In this document: piece after piece, positions 59,101-64,000 of the stretch | How the letters are laid out: the number at the start of each line of letters is the position of its first letter | Position numbering within the stretch: the stretch's first letter is position 1 | Assembly (NCBI GenBank): GCA_918807975.1 | Contig: OU964924.1 | Coordinates: 7,700,501-7,764,500 of the forward strand | DNA: 64,000 bases | Source: Aplidium turbinatum | Lineage: Eukaryota > Chordata > Ascidiacea > Aplousobranchia > Polyclinidae | Reading direction: 5' to 3' | Position numbers and translations under genes: made by a program | The notes under the pieces: model-generated | Database searches by the model: none | What the model was told of the DNA's origin: nothing | Seen by the model: only the letters and a program-made list of their open reading frames with translations

Positions 59101-60961
59101 GTTGTTTTTTTTTTTGCGTAAATGTTACTCTTGCATAAGAACTGTGTCAAATTTTATAGCTTGCTTTAGTTTACATCGGCTTCATTCGAGCACGGCTGCA
59201 AGAACGTGTACATGGCGCCAGCTTGAGTGATGGCAACAGCCTTGCAGAGCGTCAATAATAATAAATTGTTAATTGTAAAGGATCGTTATGCTGCTGCATC
59301 GTCACAGCAACAAGACACTTTGTGTGCAATGCAATACGAGTGATTCCGGAAAACCAACCGAGTCAACACTCCTTCTTTGTTGCCCAGTCTTTTCACTGGT
59401 ATGCCATTGCCTACTAGAATAAGCAAACACCATAGCAAATACTCTAAATGTCTTTGCACATATTCATTCCCAGACAGAAAAACCGGCCATTTTTACATTA
59501 ATTCAACGTCTGTGGACGTTGAATCAATGTAAAAATGACGGATTTTGTAATCTGGGTTGAAGCTTCCATGTTACGTCAAGTTTAAGCTTAAAATCTACCT
59601 TTCTTGTGCTTGAGCTTGCTCAGCGGGGTTGTCGTTGTCAGTCTTCATTTTGGAGAGAGCGGCTGCCGCTTCGTCAAGCGCGCAAGATACTGAGGAAGAC
59701 AGTCGACGCAACACCTCTGGATCGGCGAACGCTTTCCCGTCCGAAGTGGACAACTTACCGATGCCTTCGATTGAAAATTTGGTGAAGGAATTTAGCCTAC
59801 TGCAGTGCAATTGAAAGAAATGAGTTGTTTACAACCATATCAGCTTAAAAAAAACTCCTTTTTGTTAGCATCAAAGTAGCACCTTTTTAAAGCCAGGATG
59901 AATAGTTTCATGGCATAGATTCCATAGAACATCAAGGTACAGCAGAGAATAAAAAACCACATGTGTTACAACCTATTTAGTGGGACCTGGCACAACATAC
60001 AACCTGGATAATTATCGCGCTAATAAATCCACTCACCTGCTGCTTCAAGTAGAGCTTCAAGCCGTGCCTGTGTTTCGGCGTCGACCGATATCTGGTCATC
60101 AATATTTGCCGTTCCTGGTGAAGAATGGTCGGTGGCAGCAAGCAATGCTAGCTTGGAGGCGAGGGCTGAGTGGTCACTTCCGAAGCTTTCTTGGTCAAGT
60201 ATGTAGGATTCAAACTGAAATAAAACACGAGATGGACGTTTTTGATAGCCATGGTCTGAATATTGCATGCTTGCGACTTTTTTCTTATCATGAAATCTCT
60301 TAGGAAATTACGTCATCTATCACGTCATGAAAGCGCAGGTAAATCTATTTAGATTTTCTTATTTTCAATGGTGCAAATATAAAAACTTACCTCACTGCAC
60401 AGCAAATCTTACGTAACACGACAAAAATAGTTGAAAGCGAAATAAAAACAATGATACACCGTACTAGTAACTTTTAGTTAGGTCTAAATTATAGGATCAC
60501 TAGTTGTACGATATGTGTAAGTTTTGTGACTTCTGTATTATGTAACAGCAGCAACTTCTGTAACAGTAAACAACCATACGGCTGCGTTACTGCATTGTTA
60601 ATTTGCAGCTACCAACTGTGCAAACGCATGAAACTGACTGAACTGTGACAACGAAATTCGAGTGAATGGCGTAAAGCAGATAAAAATAACTAAGTCCTAT
60701 TTAAACAACAACTGTTGAATACGGTTTACCAATCACACGTCTGCTAGTGCTACAATTGGTGACGTACTATGACCGTGGTAGCAGACTTACGTCTTGTGAA
60801 GTCATGTCGTTTATATCAACATCGTTCAAAGCGATGTGTTTTCCAAACAGAAACCTCTCAATCTCAGCAATGTTGTCTATGTCAATGGTGGGTTGCGGGG
60901 GGCGCCAGGACAGCACGTCTTCAACAGACATAGGAAAATTCACTTTTCTTTGGTCACTCAT
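25486..60961 (-). CDS. ANKHD1: MASK orthologue: multiple ankyrin repeats + single KH domain protein
   Basis: I traced 48 coding exons on the minus strand; every junction keeps phase and the sum is 7926 nt, 2641 residues plus stop (human ANKHD1 and ANKRD17 are about 2540-2600). Order: conserved N-terminal segment (1-171), ankyrin block 1 (172-668), linker and coiled coil (669-915), low-complexity linker (916-1050), ankyrin block 2 (1051-1376), helical and charged linker (1377-1484), KH domain (about 1672-1770), Pro/Ser/Gln-rich tail (to 2641). Stretches such as FADPEVLRRL, TEETQETALTLACC and VTGAHIDIDKQ are near-identical to the vertebrate proteins. From family knowledge, MASK proteins are cytoplasmic/nuclear scaffolds needed for receptor tyrosine kinase and Yorkie/YAP output, with a KH domain expected to bind RNA. 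Invertebrates usually have one gene for the vertebrate pair. The start at 60961 is the first ATG before a conserved exon. Exon 42 boundaries are the weakest. Confidence 0.96.
26198..26626. mobile_element. hAT non-autonomous element in ANKHD1 intron 47
   Basis: Ends CACGGGTCGGCAACCT and AGGTTGCCGACCGCTG bound about 435 bp. The flanks GACTAGAA and GACTAGAG match at 7 of 8 positions, as a hAT target duplication would. GAGCCGC/GCGGCTC blocks sit inside both ends. Coordinates are good to a few bases. Confidence 0.8.
27093..27170 (-). repeat. Polyglutamine-coding CAG/CAA repeat
   Basis: There are 26 uninterrupted Gln codons in exon 47 of ANKHD1 with CAA and CAG mixed, flanked by HQQQH. The mixed codons make it less slippage-prone than a pure CAG run. 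On the plus strand it appears as a long leucine run, which is not a gene. Confidence 0.9.
28869..29045 (+). repeat. tRNA-derived SINE copy in ANKHD1 intron 43
   Basis: The order GTAGTCGAATGATGAGAGC (A-box region), GGTGCCGCTTTGACACCGC (degenerate B box), CTCAAAAGCAT and AAGGCACTTTATCAC parallels the copy at 39080. It is the same family, in the opposite sense to the gene. Confidence 0.6.
29768..29842. repeat. Palindromic intronic element, diverged copy
   Basis: CAGACAGCAAA, ACATTAATTCAACATCTGCA and the return arm GAATCAATGTAAAAG show the palindromic family, degraded. It lies in intron 42 just downstream of the exon 42 donor region. Confidence 0.6.
31760..31861. repeat. Palindromic intronic element beside the exon 39 acceptor
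   Basis: The arms CTTAGCCAGACAGTAAATCA and TGATTTACTGTCTGGCTAAG are near-perfect reverse complements about 100 nt apart, with the GATTCAACGGCTGTAGACG centre. The element ends about 22 nt upstream of the exon 39 acceptor (minus strand), so it occupies the branch-point region. Confidence 0.8.
32403..35959 (-). CDS. ANKHD1: ANKHD1 exons 31-37: charged linker and KH domain
   Basis: Exons 35959-35836, 35426-35271, 34781-34622, 34186-34085, 33877-33665, 33347-33198 and 32643-32403, residues 1444-1825. Exon 31 is Lys/Arg/Glu-rich (RKRERRRLRRKQK), like the basic linker of vertebrate MASK. Exons 32-34 are Ser/Thr-rich. Exon 35 ends with RREEGWKEV, the conserved lead-in, and exons 36-37 give the KH fold: SNLISRVIGRAGCNINAI with the RNA-contacting GXXG loop as GRAG (about 1711-1714), then VTGAHIDIDKQ and AVRYAQQLITTLI. 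An RNA- or ssDNA-binding role follows from the family. Confidence 0.9.
32895..33017. repeat. Minisatellite, 27-nt unit, ~4.6 copies, ANKHD1 intron 36
   Basis: The unit GGAACCATCAGAAACATCGA plus GAAAATT repeats in tandem with a few substitutions. It lies in the intron that splits the KH domain. Confidence 0.85.
34834..34927. repeat. Palindromic intronic element, intron 32
   Basis: The arms AAATCCGTCATTTTACATTG and CAATGTAAAAATGACGGATT meet at a centre AACGTCTGCAGACGTT with a short local duplication (CGTCTTCAAACGTC). A canonical family member. Confidence 0.82.
36222..36300. repeat. Palindromic intronic element, diverged copy, intron 30
   Basis: CCAGAAAACCAGACCATTTT, TACATTAATT and the return arm AATTAATTTAAAATAGACTG with TTTTCTGG keep the palindrome, but the centre is CAGTCTGTGGATGATG. 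Confidence 0.6.
36333..36412. repeat. Palindromic intronic element, intron 30
   Basis: CAGACAGCAAATTCCGTCGG, ACATTGATTCAATGTCTG and the short return arm GACGTTAAATGACGGG ... TTGTCTGGG. It is only about 40 nt from the previous copy. Confidence 0.65.
36506..40932 (-). CDS. ANKHD1: ANKHD1 exons 23-30: second ankyrin block and helical cap
   Basis: Exons 40932-40723, 40066-39924, 39717-39572, 38998-38893, 38288-38133, 37875-37748, 37207-37033 and 36706-36506, residues 1022-1443. It begins with YNESNHDTPLTLAAAGG (vertebrate HTESNHDTALTLACAGG) and continues for about ten repeats: GFTPLILAATAGH, NVSDYTPLSLAASGGY, LGISPLMLAAMNGH, NRNTALTLACFQGR, GLTPLMEAASGGYAE, SSRDTALTIAADKGHY, NKKGNTPLWLACNGGH. 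Exon 30 is the conserved helical segment QYPSDAECMRYIATITD ... LLEELDMEK. The exon 27 donor is GAG/GTCATA, unusual at +3, but the protein junction YAE-VG is conserved. Confidence 0.93.
37482..37655. repeat. Two adjacent palindromic intronic elements, intron 28
   Basis: Copy one (37482-37565) pairs CCAACAAAGTTGCTCC with GGACCAACTTTGCTTAG around CATCTGCAGACGTTG. Copy two (37569-37655) pairs CAGACAGCAAAATCTG with the CGAATCTTTCTGCCT arm around AACGTCTGCAGACGTTAAAT. They are head-to-tail with 3-5 nt between. Confidence 0.75.
39075..39330 (+). mobile_element. tRNA-derived SINE in ANKHD1 intron 25
   Basis: GTGGTGAGAAGTCTTGTACG (A-box side) is followed at tRNA spacing by GCTGGTTCGACACCGCTC (B box), then CTCAAAAGCATGCG and GAACACTTAATGACATGCC in the body. 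The gene is on the other strand. The extent of the 3' tail is not clear. Confidence 0.7.
41411..49062 (-). CDS. ANKHD1: ANKHD1 exons 13-22: linker and coiled coil
   Basis: Exons 49062-48867, 48348-48112, 44602-44481, 43980-43885, 43564-43474, 43153-43104, 42941-42908, 42430-42396, 42060-41964 and 41512-41411, residues 669-1021. Exon 13 has PRVPTQSLPMVVPPPEPD, shared with vertebrates. Exon 14 is Gln-rich. Exons 15-17 form a charged coiled coil (EAQGKLTELELRI, REEQIYKKQKILEELQK, ERELQMKTQQQLKKHYMEM). Exons 18-22 are short, with low-complexity Ser/Thr/Pro sequence of weak conservation, and rest on splice signals plus phase. Exon 15 has a tandem acceptor TAGCAG. Confidence 0.82.
44840..47120. repeat. 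Tandem duplication of ~1.1 kb in ANKHD1 intron 14
   Basis: Copy A (about 44840-45985) and copy B (about 46010-47120) share blocks in the same order: CAAAGTAATTTCAC, GCTACAGATAACATTTCCA, AATAACCTCTCTTTTCA, CCAAGCGCCTCT, CTGAATCCAGACAGAATTAA, GACAGAAGAACCAGG, GATATCCAGCTGAGATGC, GTTTTAAGCATTTGGTAG. Divergence is noticeable, with small gaps, so the duplication is not recent. Each copy holds a CCCAGCCAGCAAAAG ... palindromic-family relic at 45508 and 46615. Confidence 0.85.
47600..47788. mobile_element. Small 8-bp-duplication element with telomere-like core
   Basis: The exact flanking duplication ATCACAAC lies at 47592-47599 and 47789-47796. TTCGGTGAGTCCGATTC faces its complement GAATCGGACTCACCGAA. 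Between them lies CTAACCCCTAACCCTAA (about 47660-47676), resembling the animal telomere unit. No coding capacity is seen. Confidence 0.7.
47889..48060. mobile_element. Probable hAT-like relic in intron 14
   Basis: CAGGGGCGGATCTATAA begins a G-rich patch (GGGCGCGGGGGGAGC). About 110 nt later AGGGGGAGATCGCCC and CTCCCCTGGATC form a loose inverted counterpart. No convincing target duplication is present. Confidence 0.4.
49461..57330 (-). CDS. ANKHD1: ANKHD1 exons 4-12: first ankyrin-repeat block
   Basis: Exons 57330-57186, 55569-55422, 54887-54654, 54164-54070, 53343-53106, 52895-52704, 51454-51257, 50242-50121 and 49577-49461, residues 172-668. Repeats of about 33 residues with TPLMEAA, ALTLAC and VVELLL signatures follow without a break, matching the 15-repeat N-terminal block of vertebrate MASK. 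Exon ends mostly lie in the Gly of the loop between repeats (phase 1), as expected for an array grown by exon-sized units. Ankyrin arrays bind protein partners. The block ends with KDGSTMLLEAAKGGHTPVV and a divergent Pro-rich exit. Confidence 0.94.
49753..49848. repeat. Palindromic intronic element, intron 11
   Basis: CCCAGCCAGCAAATTAGTC and GACTGATTAGCTGGTCGGG arms, with ATAGATTCAACGTCTGCAGA continuing as the return arm. A near-perfect hairpin. Confidence 0.82.
50036..50114. repeat. Palindromic intronic element 6 nt from the exon 11 donor
   Basis: CCCAGACAGCAAAATTCGTC pairs with GACGGATTTTACTGTCTGGG. The centre has lost part of one arm (CATTGCTGCAGACGTTG). The element's end at 50114 leaves only GTAGCG of the intron between it and exon 11, which ends at 50121. 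Confidence 0.85.
50307..50396. repeat. Palindromic intronic element upstream of exon 11
   Basis: CCCAGACAACAAAATCCGTC pairs with GATGGATTTTACTGCTTGGG around AACGTCTGCAGACGTTAAAT. With the previous copy it brackets the 122-nt exon 11. Confidence 0.82.
50840..50922. repeat. Palindromic intronic element, intron 10, diverged
   Basis: AGCTAGCAAAACATTTCC pairs loosely with AAAAGTTTCTTTTCTAGCT around AATTCAACGTCTGATGAC. The family is recognisable but the centre is altered. Confidence 0.6.
51620..52000 (+). mobile_element. LINE fragment, 3' end of the reverse-transcriptase ORF
   Basis: Conceptual translation in two frames gives RRKGAIIHLARRAGG, then LKSRHPFVPAAVELLHPF, AAHFMEDTWNAAW and LHGFILHP..RPPG. 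This order (KSRHPF-PAA-LL ... W ... L--FI--P---PPG) is the C-terminal tail of many jockey/CR1-type LINE ORF2 proteins. At least one frame change and a 5' truncation make it a dead fragment. It lies in ANKHD1 intron 9, antisense to the gene. Confidence 0.6.
53745..54005 (-). repeat. Dispersed repeat, copy 5 (reverse), ANKHD1 intron 7
   Basis: Reverse-oriented member of the GCGCTTGAGCAACGC family: GATAGGTTATTCCTGG, GAGTGAAGTTTCCGATTG, GAAATTATTCCATC, GCGCACACCCCGAGAGCC and GTGATCTTGAGTCGAGCG. It reaches to about 65 nt from the exon 7 donor. It is the only copy inside the host gene. Confidence 0.7.
55133..55222. repeat. Palindromic intronic element, intron 5
   Basis: CAGCAAAGTGGTCGTTTATT pairs with AATAATGAACCGCTTTGCTA around AACGTCTGTAGACGTTG. 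It is diverged but still a hairpin. A further relic (CCCAGCTATCAAAATCC) is at about 56203-56262. Confidence 0.65.
56381..56569 (-). CDS. ANKHD1: Possible alternative terminal exon of ANKHD1 (exon 4b)
   Basis: Between exons 4 and 5 a strong acceptor (TTTTATCTCAG) precedes a 62-codon open frame that ends in TAA. Exon 4 ends in phase 0, and both this exon and the normal exon 5 begin Val-Leu-Leu (VLLSVPPYTD versus VLLAMHANVE). Splicing 4 to 4b would give a 282-residue protein with the N-terminal segment and little more than one ankyrin repeat, then a non-ankyrin tail. I see no canonical AATAAA close by (GATAAA lies about 20 nt after the stop), and no transcript evidence is available to me. Confidence 0.4.
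   Translation of the reverse strand, partial: VLLSVPPYTDPSTYLTNESSQRLRNKLDSAYLTVLNQQLTKANCSFFLQQEFFSLVFTAFTI
57457..57542. repeat. Palindromic intronic element, intron 3
   Basis: CCCAAACAGCAAAATTCGTC pairs with GACGGATTTTGTTGTCTGG. The centre is AGTCTGCAGACGTTG. It lies about 125 nt upstream of the exon 4 acceptor. Confidence 0.8.
57762..57830 (+). repeat. tRNA-like fragment in intron 3
   Basis: GGGTAGTTTAGTGGTAGAC resembles a tRNA A-box region, but no good B box follows. A weak call, probably a SINE head. Confidence 0.35.
58062..59051 (+). mobile_element. hAT element with transposase remnant, intron 3
   Basis: Ends CAGGGTTTCTCAAACTGTGG and AAGTTTGGGAAACCCTG bound 990 bp, with exact target duplication CTCTAAGG at 58054-58061 and 59052-59059. 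GGTCCGCG blocks recur at both ends. Near 58550-58630 the plus strand encodes a SETAFSALTNMKTKYGSRL-type segment, the conserved C-terminal end of hAT transposases; the rest is gone. A retroelement fragment (about 58635-58850) interrupts it. Confidence 0.85.
58635..58850 (+). mobile_element. Fossil LTR-retroelement integrase fragment (Ty3/Gypsy-like)
   Basis: Conceptual translation shows an integrase-core style segment (VIDRFTR ... ADAF ... W-Y-FVAP). It is a broken, isolated piece with no LTRs seen, lying inside the hAT element at 58062-59051 and so younger than that insertion. Confidence 0.6.
59470..59557. repeat. Palindromic intronic element, intron 3, near exon 3
   Basis: CCCAGACAGAAAAACCGGCC and GACGGATTTTGTAATCTGGG flank a well-kept core ATTCAACGTCTGTGGACGTT with its return arm. 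It lies about 40 nt past the exon 3 donor. Confidence 0.82.
59599..60961 (-). CDS. ANKHD1: ANKHD1 exons 1-3: N-terminal segment
   Basis: Exons 60961-60791, 60214-60037 and 59764-59599, residues 1-171. Exon 1 is acidic and little conserved (starts MSDQRKVNF). Exon 2 has ESYILDQES and ETQARLEALLEAAG, and exon 3 continues GIGKLS..DGKAFADPEV and SSSVSCALDEAAAAL, the conserved block in front of the ankyrin repeats of vertebrate ANKHD1. The exon 3 acceptor is the AG in ATCGAAG rather than the upstream TGCAG, because only that choice keeps phase and restores the conserved AAGIGKL junction. Confidence 0.9.
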
Positions 60962-62390
60962 GTTTTTAATTACTAGATTTAAATACCTGATCAAAAATTT
61001 AACAACAAACATTTCAACAAATGTGACATGCTAGGTTGCTATTGATCCAATTTCTGAGATAATCTACTTGTACTTATCCAGTGTCGACATCAGATCGACA
61101 CATACATGGTAGTTGCTAATTGTAATATAGACTATAGAGCAATGTGTGTTCTGCACTCAAGTCAAATCGGTTGTGCCTGCTTTGAAGTTTGTAAAGCTCA
61201 TTTCTTGTGCAATGCTACTTATCATTAGATTGTCACTGTTTAGCCATTTTTTTTATTATTTGGCCAAAATGTTATGACAAAACAATATGTACTCACATAT
61301 GGACTGACTGTGAGATATGTAGATATTTGCGCCTTAACTAACAATGTAATTAAACGAGCAGTTTCATACCACTTACATACAACTTCGCTGAAAACAACTG
61401 ACCGGTCATATTCTGCACACCACACCAATGACTCATCTCCATAGTATATTTCCAAAACTTATCTTGAGAACCTTCATACCAAGTCCTTGTTTAATTTTAA
61501 CTTTACATACACATTTGTGGTGGTCTGCACTTTACATTCTGAAATATGACCAATCTTTATGCTAACATGGACACTCAATGCTGCTGCTTTGGTATGGTAT
61601 ATATATGGTTCGAACTCCTATGACCCTGCAATTGATGCTTACTTTTATAAAATAGTTTAATTCAACCAAAAAATTTAGGTTCAACAATATATGATATCTT
61701 CAAATAAAGACTACAGAAAGTAGTCCAGCGGATAAGGTTCTCACTACTAAACAGTTTGGCAACTTTCAAACTCCAGTTTCTGATCACAAGCTAAGTCCTT
61801 TTTTTAACAGTCAATTTGCTTAGTATTGAAGCGGCGACTTGTGCTTGACGTGATGATATAGTCTGACGGTCACTGCTGTCTTTTAATACGAGTTTAGAGA
61901 AGAGCATGTGACTGAGACAGTTGCTTCTGTCAATCAAAATCTGCTTACAATGCGTGAGCTGTTATAAGTGATCACAAAAGACTAAGGACCGTCACGAAAA
62001 TCTGCAGAGATTACAATTATGAAAGCCGGATTAGATTATGTCTCGGAAGGGTAAAAAATAAGTAGGCTTTTTAGCACTCCTGATAGACACAGGGAAAGTT
62101 TTTTTTGCTATGGTATGCACATATACAAAGAGACAGCAGTGGTATTATGATGCTTTTGATGTTTGCATTTATTACAAAAATAATTCTGAGGAAATACCGT
62201 TATATTAGAATATACAATACTGTATTGTATAGATGCAAGTCTAGAAAAGTTTAGTAAAACTCAACTGATATGCAGATGAAATCATCAAAATAAAGAGGCC
62301 AGGAAAACAAGAGCAGAACATTATTTTGCAGTCTATTTTCACATGCATAACACGTAAGAAACAACAAAATTCTGTCTTAAAGAAATCAAC
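60962..62390. other. Upstream flank of ANKHD1, no gene seen
   Basis: It must contain the 5' untranslated region and promoter of the MASK gene, but I see no TATA box or conserved coding. A 3' splice-site-like TTGATCAG sits 25 nt before the ATG (exon would start at 60986, minus strand). A tRNA-like A-box region TAGTCCAGCGGATAAGG lies at about 61724. Confidence 0.45.
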
Positions 62391-62392
62391 TA

Positions 62393-62991
62393 CAGGGTGC
62401 GACAGAAAAACCTACCACATTTCAAACTGTTATTGTACCAAAGCTGTAGCAGTCTGACAAGAGGTTGAATTGATATTTTGCAGCAAAGGACCTACCATTT
62501 GTGTTTCATGTTTTAGTTTTTATAAGTAAATAATGTTTTGTGCACATTTTTAAAATTTTGTATCTGTATGTAAAATGGCCTGGACTGGCGAACACCCTGC
62601 ATTTATTGTGGAAGATTTCATTAGAAATGAGGAAATTAAGAAATTTTAAGACTCATTTCAAACTAAACCGTAACGATCCTGGTCCCAATCGAAAATCTGT
62701 AATGCTCTGAGTCAAAAAATTCAGAGCTACGAATTCAGCACTAAAGCGACCGCCACCTGTAAGGCCTCAAAGTGTTCGAACTCCAACAAATATCCTTGCT
62801 GTAAAAGAGTCAATTTTGCAATCTCCTAATCGTTCAGCTCGCAAGCACACCTCGGCACTGAGGCTTTTGAGCGAAATACATCAAATGGAAACCTTTTGAC
62901 TTTGAGATGAGACAATAAATGTTTTGATTACTTATAAATTTTGTCTCTTTTTCCTAGTTTGAAATGTGGTAGGTTTTTCTGCCGCACCCTG
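62393..62991 (+). mobile_element. Deleted Tc1/mariner-like element with transposase N-terminus
   Basis: Inverted ends CAGGGTGCGACAGAAAAACC and GGTTTTTCTGCCGCACCCTG bound 599 bp with TA on both sides (62391-62392, 62992-62993). From about 62576 the plus strand reads MAWTGEHPAFIVEDFIRNEE, the helix-turn-helix opening of a group of mariner-like transposases (TGEHRAF-VE-F). Further on are GLR..RTPTNILAVKESILQSP and NRSARKHTSALRLL in other frames, also from the DNA-binding part. The DDE catalytic half is missing, so the copy is a deletion derivative. Confidence 0.8.
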
Positions 62992-62993
62992 TA

Positions 62994-64000
62994 TAAAGAA
63001 ATAACCAATACCCTTCTGTCATAACACAACAGTAATAGATTTAAAACAGGAAGGTGCAATCTTTAGCTACACCTGTACAAACACCATACGCCCTTTATGA
63101 TTTCATAAATTTTGTTGGCCAGACTACTCAAGTTTCTTGTATTTCTAATTTTAAAGCCCAATACAAAAAAGCGATTTTTACAATATAATCTAGAGCTGGG
63201 TTATATTATCGAGTGTCTGCAGTAGATTCACAGTTGAAGTGCTAACAACTAAAAGTCTGCTACAACCTAAGTGGAACCAATATTCAACCTGTCATTGAAA
63301 ACACACATTGCAAGATCTTTCATCTCAATGTTATGTACGGACAATCCAAAAGTCACCTAAAGGGTGTTTTCCAGAAATTATTTTTCCATCTTCCTGCTTA
63401 GGTCAATCTGAATTTGTAGAAGTGTCTGTTTTTATGAATAATGTTTGAAAATTACCTCCTCCTCACAAAAATACGTAATTTACATTCTCACAATTTTGTT
63501 AAACTATGGAACTAGTTAAAAAGAAATGCAGTGGAGTAAAAAGGCCACTTTTTAAAGTGAAATTCGATCTTGCAACTGCAAGAAAAATAAAATAGACTAC
63601 ATAATAAATGAAAAAAGCATCTATATATAATCCCCATGCAAATCCTATGTAACAGAGATGTTCAAGGCACACAAATTTAGCGTGGGGGCCACAGTGCCAC
63701 ACAGTTTGCACAATGTACAATTGTACATTGTACAACCCTGATGAATAACAAAACAACGATGCCCTCTAATATCAAGTATAAAACCAGGATGAGATCAGTA
63801 AACAAATAGGTTTGAAAGAAGTTAGTTCAAGTAGAATCAATCAAATCCAGTTTCCTGTATTACCAATTCCCAAGAGAACATCTGAACTCTCACAATATAG
63901 TGAGACAAGGAATGAAATCAACTATGCGACAAGTACATGAGTAATCTATATACATAAAAATAACAAGACACATGACCGATCACAATGCCACACTTCACAT
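62994..64000. other. Gene-free end of window
   Basis: No coding region is recognised. At 63710-63731 is a 22-bp perfect palindrome centred on CAATTG within a GTACAATTGTAC core. A compact repeat-like block (about 63653-63740, CAGAGATGTTCAAGG ... GTACAACCCTG) may be a small hAT-type relic. Confidence 0.4.

Noticed and set aside
29768-59557. CRISPR-like array from the repeated palindromes
   Set aside because: Copies are hundreds to thousands of bases apart, diverged, intronic and in a eukaryote; they are transposon-like repeats.
59764-59810. Longer exon 3 using the upstream TGCAG acceptor
   Set aside because: It breaks the reading frame from exon 2 and inserts residues not found in the conserved AAGIGKL junction.

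Overview
This is eukaryotic, metazoan DNA: AT-rich, with spliced genes, GT-AG introns of about 100 nt to 3.5 kb, and many animal-type DNA transposons and tRNA-derived SINEs. The two recognisable genes are animal genes and their proteins resemble vertebrate orthologues closely. An invertebrate deuterostome, perhaps an ascidian tunicate, is my best guess. The sequence itself does not prove the species.

Layout. (1) 1223-5579, plus strand: a six-exon gene for a secreted-then-anchored membrane protein with signal peptide, one Kazal/follistatin-like module, one EGF module, a Ser/Thr-rich stalk, a transmembrane helix and an acidic tail. It looks TMEFF (tomoregulin)-like. Its first intron holds a hAT element and a foldback element. 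(2) 5.6-25.4 kb: no convincing host gene. This is a transposon graveyard with several hAT elements that keep exact 8-bp target duplications, a Tigger/pogo-like element, a nested TA-flanked element, a tRNA-derived SINE and a dispersed repeat family. (3) 25486-60961, minus strand: one very large gene that I could follow through 48 exons, all joining in phase to 2641 codons. It is the orthologue of MASK (ANKHD1/ANKRD17): a conserved N-terminal segment, a first ankyrin block, a coiled coil, a second ankyrin block, a charged linker, a KH domain and a long Pro/Ser/Gln-rich tail with 26 consecutive Gln. (4) 61-64 kb: upstream flank of that gene, with a deleted Tc1/mariner-like element and no recognised gene.

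The most interesting signals are within the MASK gene. There is a possible alternative terminal exon that starts with the same Val-Leu-Leu as the normal fifth exon. There is a family of near-perfect palindromic elements (core AACGTCTGCAGACGTT) that I find only in MASK introns, one of them 6 nt from a splice donor. One intron also carries a 1.1-kb tandem duplication that includes a copy of that family.

The two genes are divergent in function and there is no sign that they work together. The TMEFF-like protein would act at the cell surface. MASK is a cytoplasmic/nuclear scaffold known from flies and mammals in receptor tyrosine kinase and Hippo/Yorkie signalling.
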